From: Bretschneidera sinensis
Lineage: Eukaryota; Streptophyta; Magnoliopsida; Brassicales; Akaniaceae
Direction: 5' to 3'
Length of the DNA stretch: 64,000 nt
NCBI GenBank assembly: GCA_023935145.1
Contig: CM043702.1
Coordinates: 77,064,820 to 77,128,819, forward strand
The position numbers and the translations under genes were made by a program. Below the pieces are notes generated by a model. It was not told the origin of the DNA and made no database searches. It saw only the letters and a list, made by a program, of their open reading frames with translations. Each line of letters starts with the position of its first letter. Within the stretch, counting starts at the first letter, position 1. Below, piece by piece: positions 34,614 through 45,602 of the stretch.

Positions 34614-35330
34614 ACAAAACATGCTGCATTCTCATCCTCATTATGTAAAAGAGCAAAATGTCATGCTTAAACTGTATATCAAGCAGGTCATAAAAGATAT
34701 CAAATCCATAACGGGAATTAATTTCATCCAGTTGGCTATTGAGATTTCTTCCAACATCAGCATTATCTTTTCTACATCGATGATATGGATGACCAATAAG
34801 ACCGCAAAAAAGGAAGAATATATGCACCCTCTCATACTTGATTGACAGTGACACCCATTGGTGAATTCCATCGTCCCTTCTAAAAGTGAAACCCGCAACC
34901 AATGGAAGCCAAGGGTTGATCCAAACTCTAACTGATATATTGGACATTGCAAGGGACCACCTCTGGCCAATCTACAAATTCTACCTCTCCCACAGTGGAT
35001 CAAAATCTATGAGCAAGCTCGTTCGTGTAGTACTGAAGTGCTAGACTACGCATTTGAACCCAGACCTCAGCACGAACAAGTTAGAGGTTTCTTAGAACGA
35101 AACTCAGTCGCCATCGAATCAACTATGAATAGACACCAATTCAATGACCAAGGTGTGTGATTCCACACTTTATCTCTATCTTCTGGGTGATGGAAGTGGA
35201 TAACATAGAAATGTCTATCCCTCCCAATAACAGTGACTGTTCCATTAATGTCCCACGCATGTTCAACAAATTGCTTCCTTCAAGAAGTAAAAATTCTAGT
35301 CTAAAAGGTACCCAATTCCGAGGATTCCAC
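34614..35330 (-). pseudogene. L1-type LINE ORF1, central part (DUF4283-like and zinc knuckle)
   Basis: Minus strand. A DUF4283-like segment (35330-34980) reads FYVIHFHHPEDRDKVWNHTP and VWVQMRSLALQYYTNELAHR in different frames. The following stretch (34947-34614) has VRVWINPWLPLVAGFTFRRD, FKYERVH-like wording and a zinc knuckle FCGLIGHPYHRC whose first Cys is lost. This is the RNA-binding ORF1 of plant L1 elements. Frameshifts and stops make it inactive. It is interrupted on one side by H and on the other by LTR F. Confidence 0.75.
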
Positions 35331-35333
35331 TGG

Positions 35334-37562
35334 GATTAGAGGTCCTCGTCGTGCCCTTGGTCTCAAATGAGAGGGCTCTTAGGGAGGCGAGAGTTGTATG
35401 TAAGCCTAACTGCATAGATAACACAGCGGAATTTAAAAGTTTTCTTAAGTACTACGTCAATAAACTTATCCCAACAAATCTCTATGAATACATTAGAATG
35501 ATAAAAACAAATCTCCATACAAGGTTAAGGTTTATATCTCCATGAAGAGTCAGTTTAATCTTTTAGAGAAGAGTCCACAAGTCGTTCAAGTGTCCGGCCT
35601 CTAAGCTTAACCACACAAGTAACCAAGGATGAGGATCTCCTAATCCAAGACGTCAAACACAACTCAAGGAAGAGGACTAGGGCAGGGCAAAAATTATGGG
35701 TGGTAGCTCTTGGTTTTTTCAGCTTAGAGAGAGTGTGTGCATCTAAAATCAGATTATAGTCTTATAAAATCTGAATTAAGGTTTCTATTAAATAGAACCT
35801 TTATATAGAGCCCTTACTCCTAAAACCTTAGTGGCTTCTAGAATTTCAATTAAACCCCTAGTTTAATTAATTCTTACAATTTTCTCTATTAACTCATTAG
35901 TGTTTTTTTTTTATTCTTGCCATTGTCATATTGTGTGTGACTCTTTAGGTTCAATATCGCACTGGCAGTAGGTCGTAACTTTTACGTAACAATTAGAATT
36001 CATCCAATTAATTAAAACTCTTTTTTAATTTTTAATTCTCCTTTTAATTACGAATTAATTACAATTAATTCTAAAGGGCTTCTACAAGTCATGATTGATG
36101 CCTAGCAATGTGTCATGCTACCCAAACAAAATGAATTAATGTGAACCTTTCTATTATCAGTTAGCATACAATTAAGTCATTCCATCATGCAATATCTCTA
36201 ATTAAACCTAAGGTATGTGTTAGGATTTTGGCTCAAATCCCTACTAGAAGGACTTCTAAATGGTTTGGAAAAAGTTAATTTTTTATTTTGTAGTTGTTTG
36301 TTTTAGTAGGAGTGGTAGTAGTTTTCTATGAGATTATTGCTTGTTCTAATAGTCATAGAAGTTTATTATGCTGTTGTTGTTGTTCTTTTCCTAGTTTATT
36401 AAGAAAAGATCCTTTAAATAAAGGGGGTCCTAGAGAAAGTTTGATACATACTTAAAATTCCAAAATACATTGTAAATCAGAGAGATTTACAACTAGAATT
36501 AGATTAAGAGCTTTGGGTTTATTGGGGCTTTTGGGTTGTGAGGTTGCGAGACTAGTAACTTTGTTGTTCTTAAATTTGTGATCAAAGATTAATAAAGTTG
36601 TGAGTTTGTTTGTAGCATAAGCAAATAGGTTTTTGAACCACGTTAAATTATTGTGTTCTTGATACTTGTTTGTTTATTTGCCTCTTTAATTGTTGTTGTT
36701 TTGTTTTTAGCCTAAAATTTGAGTAAAAGGAATTTAGAGGAAAAATCCCAACATAATAGAATTACTATCAAATCTTATTTATTTAATCATATATATCTCG
36801 ATCTCAAGTCCATAACTTAAATAGTGAAATTAAAAACTCTTTTCTACTTTCCACCTAACCTTTGCCAAGGAATTTCCAAGTTATGACTTAATCAAATCAC
36901 ATAGGACATTCTCTCTCTTTATTTGAGAGTGATGGATCCTCTATTGTACACTCACATGCCTATATGCATAAGCAGTAATACATAATTACTACTTTTTGTG
37001 ACACATGATTAGAATCACATCTAAGTAGAATTAAAGCATACTGACCTATACACAAGGCATCCATGGTGCCTCAAGTCTAAGGATTACTTGTACAACTACA
37101 ACGTAAGAACTCCTATCGATAGCCAATAAAATGTCCATTAGGAATTTTTTTGTCGAGTCAGTTCAGTGTACCTGTTATATAATAAGCACTTACATAACTT
37201 GTTTTAGTGTCTCATATACTAGTGACCGTCAGATCAATAATCCTCAACTCCTTAAGGAAACATAGTATGTACTAATCTATCTGGATTCACTAAGGCCCTT
37301 CTTAGTGATCCTATGAATAGGAAAATTTAAGAGTAGAGTTTAAGGAAATACATCTCACTAGCATGATCTCATCATGGTACTTATTTCCATTGTTCTTATT
37401 CTTTGGGCTTTATCATGAGCACATTCAGTGATTTGCAATAAACATGATAAATAAAATAAATCCCATTAATTATTATTTATTGTCAATAAATGAATAAGAT
37501 TAATTACAAGTAATATATCCATAACATCAAATGTTACTTGCTTATAGAGCATACTACTATCA
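35334..37562 (-). repeat. Copia-type LTR F (minus), solo, holding another LTR
   Basis: On the minus strand it begins TGATAGTAGTATGC at 37562 and is homologous over most of its length to the LTRs of element E in the opposite orientation (for instance 36120-36215 against 51815-51930). Net of the inserted LTR at 36218-36753 it is about 1.7 kb. CACTGG occurs at both edges (35328-35333 and 37561-37566), and LINE ORF1 reads across the gap when F is removed, so it behaves as a solo LTR with a 4-5 bp duplication. The exact left edge is uncertain by a few bases. Confidence 0.7.
36218..36753. repeat. Solo LTR I inside LTR F (536 bp)
   Basis: Begins TGTTAGGATTT and ends AAATCCCAACA, an 11-base terminal inverted repeat. 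The sequence is present in F but absent from the related E LTRs at the same place. It has no coding capacity. The flanks (GTATG left, TAATA right) do not form a clean duplication. Orientation is probably plus, judged only from the TG start. Confidence 0.65.
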
Positions 37563-37683
37563 CTGGAACAATAAATAGTTCTTCATAGAGAACCAAATTT
37601 TGATCATTAGGTTGAATTAGGACATATGGACTCTCTGGAGAGTGAAGGGGTGGTGGAGGTAAGGAAAAGGGGCTAGACATCAT
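37563..37683 (-). pseudogene. L1-type LINE ORF1, N-terminus
   Basis: Minus-strand ATG at 37683-37681 (MMSSPFSLPPPPLHSPESPY) opens a reading that, when LTR F is skipped, continues in frame at about 35330. The first residues are Pro/Ser-rich, as in many plant L1 ORF1 proteins. This sets the 5' end of ORF1 in the window. Confidence 0.6.
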
Positions 37684-37989
37684 AAAGAAAGAGTTTGAAG
37701 TTCTTTTTTTGAAGGAAGAAGAATCTACTGTGTTATGTTTAAAAGATGGGTTATAATGGGAGAAGAATGTCTAAGAAGGAGTTAAACAATGCCTTTTATA
37801 GAAGAGTATAATCCAATTTTTCATTCACCTCATCGTCTTCCAGACCCATCATTAATTGTCGTCTCCTCACCCCAATTAGTGTGCTTATCTTCATTCTCTT
37901 GAGACCATAGGGGAAGCTTTCATTCCTGCGTTTCCTAAGCAAGGAAGTAATAATGGAGCTACTGTTATTTTATGTCTTACATATAACAG
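37684..37989 (-). other. Probable LINE 5' untranslated region
   Basis: About 300 bp upstream (minus strand) of the ORF1 start and ending at element E. It has A/T-rich tracts and no supported ORF. Its role is assigned by position only. Confidence 0.4.
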
Positions 37990-37994
37990 TTAAT

Positions 37995-38172
37995 TGTTAG
38001 TAGTATGCCCTACAAGCCAATGACATTTGATATCTAAGCATATTATTTATAAAACAATCTTATTCGAATTATTATCATAATTAATGATAAGTTTATTTAT
38101 CATAAATATTTATTTAATTACATTGTTATGATTAAATCCATAGAATAAGGGCAATGGTGATAGGATTATGAT
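37995..38172 (+). repeat. 5' LTR of element E, first segment
   Basis: Aligns with 59963-60140 of the right LTR. It ends with ATTATGAT (38165-38172), the 8-bp target site of hAT-like element J. It continues at 51198. Confidence 0.85.
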
Positions 38173-38349
38173 TAGAGTCGCGCAAAAGTTGAACAATTTC
38201 AATTGTCCAACCGCTTTCGACTCGATTTTTTAGTCACTTTGGTTAAGTCGGAGAAACAATACAAGTTGGTTATTTGGAATTTAGAAGTCAGTAAGTTGGG
38301 TCGATAAGCGAACAAAATAATTTCTAACTGATTAACCGATTTTATTTTA

Positions 38350-39495
38350 ACTATATATACTATATTAGGGTTTTATACTTTCATTTACTTAGCCACTTCC
38401 TCATTTTTCAGGTTTTCTCTCTGCCTCTCGCTCTTTCTCAACTTCTCGCTCAAAGAAAGAAGGAACCCTAGGTCCCTAGCCACTGCCAGTAGCCACCAAC
38501 TGGAAGCCACCACTCCTCATCACACCAGCCATGACAGGCAAAGAGACAGCTACCAGCCACCACCCCACCACCAAGAGATTTCTAGTGTTTAAGAACTGCA
38601 GCAGTAAACTTACCAAGAGTGATGATCTGTTACCCTTGTAAAGCCCCTGAAATAGATGAAATATAAGTAAACATATTGGTTCTCTCTCTGTGCTCTTCCT
38701 TCTTCATCATACAGACATAGTAGGAACCACCAAAAAGAAAAAATAAACAGAAAAAAAGAGAAAAGGGTGGTTCAGGTTTTTCTCTAATAGTAAGAGGTCT
38801 GTTTTAGTCAGCTATCAGCTACCAACCAAAGTTGCAAAAGCAATCAAAATTACCCATCTGGTATTTATTTTGACATGTTTATAAAGAGCAAAAAAAAATA
38901 TTAAGAATCAAAAAAAAAATTAAAAATAGACCAAGGTTTCAAAGAAGATGCCAAGTACTCAAATTGTTAGCTAGCATTAAGATTGCTTACTCTGACACAG
39001 CCTCAGAAAGGTTATAAGCCAAAGTGGAATTTCACTGTATCAGAAAGTATTGATGGTGCGCTGTATCAAAATGTTAAAGTCAAGTTGAGTCTTTTTTTTT
39101 TATATAAGTAAAAGTCAAGATGAGTTCATAATAATTTTATACATAAAAAATTTGAATTGGTTTACTCAAATGCATTCCTAATTTCAATCGTAATGATCTT
39201 TTCAATTACAATGTATTATCTTGATTTATAATTCTTTTTTTTTTTTTTTTTGAAACATGAAAAATCTTTTTTCATCTTCTTTTAGTGAATCGGGTGGAAC
39301 AACCAATGCTGCCAAAAGTGAAAATTTTGAGTTCCTCAATGTTACAAGCTGATACTAGGCATCCGTATCCAAACTGATAAGCAAAGCTAATATACTCCTC
39401 AAAGGGAGCACAATATCTCATGACTAAAAATCTCAATGACCATGGGTACCGTCGGAGTCTTATTCTCTAGGTCTCTCTTTGCATTACAGATCTCC

Positions 39496-39530
<35 letters not shown>

Positions 39531-39741
39531 ATAGAATCAAACTTAGCAAATGGTCCAATATACTTCAATTGCTATCCAAATTTTTCCATAGATCTTTATG
39601 ATCCCCATTTAGTTGATCAATTAAAAGGTCTAGAAGTCAAAACTGGAACTAGAAACTTAACCTAATCTTTAGAGTCTATTACAAAGTAATGACAACCAAG
39701 ATCAACCCAAAGGCCTTACTTCAAACTAAACCAGGAGAAAC
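38350..39741. other. Left arm of J: no gene recognised, microsatellite
   Basis: Noncoding AT-rich DNA. A CT-rich stretch (38395-38460) and a CACCA-rich stretch (38475-38580) resemble a transcribed 5' region. A TC repeat (about 39493-39517) runs directly into a TA repeat (39518-39531). T-runs occur near 39090 and 39235-39252. Nothing here supports a protein. Confidence 0.45.
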
Positions 39742-41809
39742 TGTAACGACCCATCCCGGGTTGGCCACCCCCGAGACGGTATCGTCACATTTTGAAAATC
39801 TCAGCATGACATATATATGCAACAATAAAAATATCACCAAAAGAACTTTACATCGATCTGTAAAATGCATGAAGATTTACAAATAAATTTTTCATTTTTA
39901 TTTTTACATTAGTCTGAGAATGATGACACGTACGCGGCTTACAGAAAGTGATTTCTTCTGAACCTCAACTCACCAAACTATTTGCCAAGCCTGCTACCTA
40001 AAAATCATTGTACAATGAGGAGTGAGCTTCACAAGCTCAGTGAATTAAATTTACTAAAAGTATTCCAAATTCCATAAATAGTCCTTTAATATTTAATCTT
40101 TTATTTTTTTCACATAACCTGATGATAACTTTCTACTATCAATATCTTCTTCTCAATCATTGGCTCACCTTAAGACTATCAATTATCTCCTAATTACCTC
40201 GTAATGAGGTTCATATCAAAAAGTCCATCATTTAGGTAAGTCTTATCACCCTACTGTCTCTTTCTATGAAACTCAACCTTCTATAATGAAATTCACAAAA
40301 ATATCACATCTCAACATCTCAAAAATCTCATCATTATAGCTGTCTCTTTTTATGAGACCCAGCCATCTATAATTTAATTCACAATTAATATACCACATCT
40401 CAGCATCTCAAAAATCTCATCATTATAGCTGTCTCTTTTTATGAGACCCAGCCATCTATAATTTAATTCACAATTAATATACCACATCTCAGCATTTCAA
40501 ATAATGCAACGATAACTAAAACAATTGCAGATGCATAAATGATTATGATGGGAACGTCTTCCCACCTGTCGATAGGTTATTATTATCTTAGACTGGCTAC
40601 CCTCCCAGTTCTTCTATTCTCAACAGACCGGCTGCCTTCCCGGTTAACTCCAGCATATACTGGCTGTCACGGTTTTCACTTTTCATCCCAGCATATACCG
40701 GCTGTCACGGTTTTTATTTTTCATCCCAGCATATACCGGCTGTCACGGTTATTTCATTAGACCGGCTGCCTTCCCGGTTCTTTCGGTTATATTATTAAAT
40801 GCATATGTGCATGAACAATGATATGAAACAGTAATATAAACAGTAATATAAAAACAATATAAAGATTCAAACCACTTAATTTGGCTATCCCAATTATTCA
40901 CAAATTTTATATAACAAAGTTTCTTTAAAAAAAATTTCTTACATCCAAACATCCAGATTTTTATCAAATTATAAAAATTCCACTAAATTCTTCTATTCCC
41001 AAATCACATCAAATAATCTATTAAAGTCTGTCAAGATCCACTAAATTTCATCTCAAATCATCCACCAATTTTTGTCAAGATCCACTAAAATTCACCTCAA
41101 ATCATCCACCAAAATTTTGTCAAGGTCTACTAAAATTCATCTCATCATAACTCGTATTAAAACATCAATATATCTCACCAATAATTTATTTATTGCTTTT
41201 ATTCTCAAATAAACTTATAATTTCCAAAAAAATATCATTTCTCACCGAGAAATATTTCTACCTATCCAAATTTCCTATCATACCCATAAATCAATTTTTC
41301 ATTTATCACCCAAGCATACTTAAATAATTAAAATTAATATTATCACCAAATAATTGATTTTTCATTTAGACTACTTAAAGTAAATTCAACTCACCCCGTA
41401 GCACTTAAAGCTATCCGTGGGTCACCTTCTTGTCTTTCCCGATCTTCTCAAAAATTTCTCCCGTTGTAGATAGTCAACACCTTCTGCTATTCTGATATCT
41501 TCTTGTAATTCTTTATAAAACAAAATATTCCCGAAAATCCCTTCAAAATTTTTGGTCTTCCAATTTTTCTTTGAACTCCCAAGTGTTTAGAGAAAAAATG
41601 GAAAGGAAACTCAATTTTTATCATTCCCTACGAAATCGCCAGTTCTAATATTTGTTACTGTTCATCGATTTTTTTTTTAATCTTTTTTTTTTTTTTAGAA
41701 TTGCTTTAGTCAAATACTAATAAACTTTGCATATAGACTTTATTTTAAATTTCATAACATATTTATTCAATTACTTATTTATCCTTACTTTAAAAATATG
41801 AGTATTACA
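39742..41809 (-). repeat. 3' LTR of chromovirus K
   Basis: 2,068 bp. It carries two clear copies of an 89-bp tandem unit (TATGAGACCCAGCC at 40351 and 40440) plus a diverged copy at 40262, and three copies of a roughly 36-bp unit CAGCATATACCGGCTGTCAC (40651-40750). Relative to the 5' LTR it lacks two 89-bp units and about 210 bp near 41650. Confidence 0.88.
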
Positions 41810-41810
41810 A

Positions 41811-41825
41811 TTCTACCCTCCTTAC
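41811..41825 (-). other. Polypurine tract of chromovirus K
   Basis: Minus strand GTAAGGAGGGTAGAA, directly inside the 3' LTR. It follows the conserved GAGGACGAAAT motif at about 41835-41845. Confidence 0.8.
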
Positions 41826-41849
41826 AAAAATTTCGTCCTCGAAATTTTC

Positions 41850-42640
41850 TTACTTTGCTCGAAAACAAATATAAATAATACTTTTTTATACTTGTCTTAT
41901 GTTTTCACGAAATCTCTTCAATATCTTTATTCCACCACCGAACTTTACACTAGTGAAATTATTCTTTTACACAAGACTTACTCTCTTTGTTCAAAATTCT
42001 CACTGGTACTTGAATATAAGTCCAATCTTTCTGAATTTCTATAACTTAGCTCGAAATATCATGTAAACACTTTCTTAAAAGTGAAACATAAAATATATTA
42101 TAAAAATGTTTTAATTCTGGAGGCAAATTCAAGTTACTCACAATTAATCCAACTTTCTCAACAACCTCACAGTCTCAACTACATCCCTCTTCAATCTTGA
42201 CCATCAGAATTTCTGTCTCAATCCTTTATATTTCCTATTGTTACTTGATTGCATCGAATCTACATCATTATGTACCTTTCTCACTATCTCCTTTTTTAGT
42301 TTTACATTATTGGGAACTCCATCCATGTACCAACACCAAACTACCTTCATTTCAGATTTTGAACTCAAAATGCTTTCTAGTAAGCACTCAATGCTTAATT
42401 TTTTTTAAATCTCTTTATCTCTACCTTGCCTCTCTAAAATATTTTACTATGGACAACTGTACAACCATATTTGTTAACCTAAATCCTCTATCACTGATAT
42501 TCAACTTCATTCTTATCTCTTTTAAATCTATCATCAATTTCACATCAGAATCCCCATAGCAGTTAACCTTCTTGTAGAATTTTCTACTCAATACATCAGC
42601 TATCACTTTCGCATTTTTAGATGATAATGAATTGTGCAAT
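41850..42640 (-). pseudogene. Chromovirus K integrase ends with catalytic core deleted
   Basis: Minus strand. 42639-42560 holds the RNase H tail (AKVIADVLSRK). 42330-42190 reads LKKEIVRKVHND, then KYKGLRQKF-stop-WSRLKRDV, the zinc-finger region of integrase. Immediately downstream (about 42165) it jumps to EKVGLIVSNLNLPPELK, the C-terminal domain, and then PVRILNKESK and KVRWWNKDIEEISW, a chromodomain-like end. The whole DDE core is absent, with the junction near 42165-42180. Stops occur throughout. A chromodomain would have targeted heterochromatin in the live ancestor. Confidence 0.75.
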
Positions 42641-44000
42641 CATAGTTATTAATCAACTCCATCCACCATCTTTGCCTCAAATTCAACTCTCTCTGAGTAG
42701 ATAAGTATGTCCAACTCTTATAACCCATGAATATCTTACAAGTGGCTCCATACAGATGATGTCTCCAATCTTTTTAAAGTAAACACTATAGCCGCCAATT
42801 CTAAGTCATAAGTAGGGTAATTTCTATCATGCATCTTCAATTGCCTAGAAATATGATTCAAAATTTTCCTATGATACACATATCCTAAACATTTATGTGA
42901 CGTATCACTATACACCACAAATCCTTTATCACAAGAAGGAAACACCAATATTGGAGCTGAATTTAATTTCTCCTTTAGAAATTGGAATATTTTTTTTTCT
43001 CATAGTTTCCTTACCATACAAATCTCACATTTTTCTGGTCAGTCTATTCAACCGTATCACAGAAACAATAATTCTGAAAGGATCTTCTATAATAACCAGC
43101 TATCCCAAGAAGATTCTAATCTTAGTCATATTAGTTGGTCTTTCCCAACTTAACATTGCCTCTACTTTTTACAGATCATCTGTTATGCCATTCCCGACGT
43201 TACATGTTCCAAGAAAATTATTTCTTTCCGTCAACACTCACACTTAGAGAACTTATATCATACCATCTCTTTCTCCTCAAAGTCTCCCACATAATTTCTA
43301 AATGTTTTGTCTGTTCTTCCATAGTATTAAAATATACCAAGAAGGTATCAATAAACACAACCACAAGATTATCAAGAAATGGTTCAAACCTTTTATTCAT
43401 CGAGTCCATGAATGTTTCTGGAATATTATTCAATTCAAATGTCATCGCAAGAAACTTATGACCATAATATGTCATAAAAACAAATCTTAGGCACACCTCA
43501 CTTCAATTGGTGATAATCTAATCTCAGATTTATCTTAGAAAACACTCACTCCTTGCAACAGCTCAAACAATTCATTTATCTTGGGTAAAACATATATGTT
43601 CTTATTCCAACTATCTGTAGTCTATACATCCTCCTATCGTTCCATCTTTCTCTTTCACGAACAATGCATGGGCTTACCCAAATACATTAAGTACGATAAA
43701 TTTTTTATCCAAAAATTCTTAAAATGGTACATTCAACTCTCTCAATTTAGCTGATGTTATTATGCAGGGTGCTATTAAATATATGTGATGATCCTGGTAT
43801 CATATCAATAGAGAATTTAATCTCTCTACTGGGATGCAACCTAGGCAACTCATCAAGAATTACTTTAGAATATTCTTTCATTACTAAGATTTCTTCCTAT
43901 TTTCCTTTTTGGAATTCATTATGTATGCCAAGTACTTCTCACAACCCTTCTTCAACTATCTCCTAGTGGTCAGAGCAAAATAAAATAGTTCGAGAGTGTT
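42641..44000 (-). pseudogene. Chromovirus K RT and RNase H (degenerate)
   Basis: Minus strand. RT palm at 43496-43300: FVFMTYYGHKFLAMTFELNN and VVFIDTFLVYFNT, where the usual FIDD is FIDT, so the second catalytic Asp is lost. RNase H at 42948-42760: FVVYSDTSHKCLGYV, then SRQLKMHDRNYPTYDLELAA. The sequence between (43000-43210) and upstream RT (43500-44000) is readable in pieces only. Confidence 0.8.
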
Positions 44001-45586
44001 TTATGTTCTATCTGAAGGTTACATTCCTCATATCCACATCTTGAACACTACATTCTTTTTGGAACAATCAATCATATTCAAATAATATAAATCAACTTCA
44101 GATTTTCTATTGCTAATATGAATCACACAACTGTTGTAAACATTTATGATTATCACTCCATCTTTAGTGAAAACTTCAACAAAATATTTTTGCATCAAAA
44201 GATTAACACAAACTTCAATAGACTTTATATGAATATTGGATGCAGAAGAGTGGGTTGCATCAAGATCAACCAACATTGACAAGTCTATTTTCTCTCCACA
44301 TAAAGCACTTCAATTTTGAAAATTATGAGATAAATATCTTATCTGAATATAATTTAATAAACTTTTATATCCCAATCATACATCAGATTGCCACTTCCAC
44401 TTGGTGGCATACTTACTTCCTCTACCATGACTTTCAGTTCCCATCATCTGTCTCCCAAATCTAAGGGTCCCACCAATAGTATTTTAAGATATATAAGCAT
44501 AAGATACTGTTTGCCTCTGACTCTGTACTTCTGTTTCCTGTAACAAGGAATGCCTCATTTGGGGTGGTCTCTCACCCTGTACACTCATACTACCACTACC
44601 TCTATAATCTTTATGTTTAAGTCTCTTTAACCACTTTTTTTTTTCTTTCCTTTAAACTCCATCACCTCTCTCTCAATCTGAAATGATATATCCACCAATC
44701 TGATATAATTCATATGCTTTGTGTAAAATAGTTTCGATCAAATCTTAAAACATAGTTCATCTTTGAACCTCTTACACTTCTTCTTCTCTAGTCTATCATT
44801 TCCGGTACAACCACAAATCTCTTATCATACTGAGCCACAGTCAACTTATTTATCTCAAATAAATAAAATCTCTATCTTGTTGGGCTCTAAAGGTCTAAGG
44901 AAAATATTTATCGAAGGAAACCTCCTTAAACCTATTTCAGATTAAGGATTTGTCAATTTTTGTACTTATCTTGGGAAGAATATCCTTCCATCATTCACAA
45001 AACGTCTCTTTCTAACTCAAACAAAGTAAAGGCAATCATCTGTCGTAAAATACTAAATAATGTCTCCATATATTTCTCTGAAACTTAAGTGTAAAAGGAT
45101 TCATAAATCTTTTAAACAACAAAGCATTTAGTTTATTTATATCTCCCTGCATCTAATGCATAAATCCACTTTTTCCCCTTTTTAAGTGTCTACCATTACG
45201 GGATTAACAACTTCAGGCACTGTCCTAGTCTGCTTATCAAGTCTATGCTATAAGTTATCCACTTGATCATCTGATACATTCATTTTCTCAAAAGCATGAG
45301 TAAGAGCTTATCTTAGCTCATCTCTTTCAACTTCATATTCCCTCATACCTCGATTATATTATTAATATCAATCATATTATCAACATGTTCCCCTTCAAGG
45401 AACCACAGATTCAGACTTAACCTCGACTTATCAAAAATATTGTGGGCCTACCACACCCTCTCAAATCAACAATTCTAACTCTAGCTCTAGCGCGTCCACG
45501 TGTCATTCTCAGACTGTTCATTATAATTTATTTTAATCTTCCACTTTCTTACTTTTTATGCAGTCTACAGAATCATACAACCTAAT
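44001..45586 (-). pseudogene. Chromovirus K gag-protease region, mostly unreadable
   Basis: The protease remnant at 44282-44180 reads MLVDLDATHSSASNIHIKS where relatives have DSGATHSF; Ser-Gly is replaced by Leu-Asp. From 44300 to 45586 gag is expected by position, but I can only see scattered fragments with many stops and assign it by location. Confidence 0.55.
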
Positions 45587-45598
45587 GCTCAGATACCA
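45587..45598 (-). other. Primer binding site of chromovirus K
   Basis: Minus strand TGGTATCTGAGC, one mismatch from the initiator tRNA-Met site TGGTATCAGAGC, four bases inside the 5' LTR. Confidence 0.8.
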
Positions 45599-45602
45599 AA
45601 AT

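Noticed and set aside
36218..36753. Interpretation of the TGTTAGGATTT...AAATCCCAACA segment as a DNA transposon
   Set aside because: TG...CA ends and lack of an 8- or 9-bp duplication fit a solo LTR better, although no clean 5-bp duplication was found either.
42197..43490. Several plus-strand open frames across chromovirus K
   Set aside because: Antisense shadows of RT and integrase, which read clearly on the minus strand.
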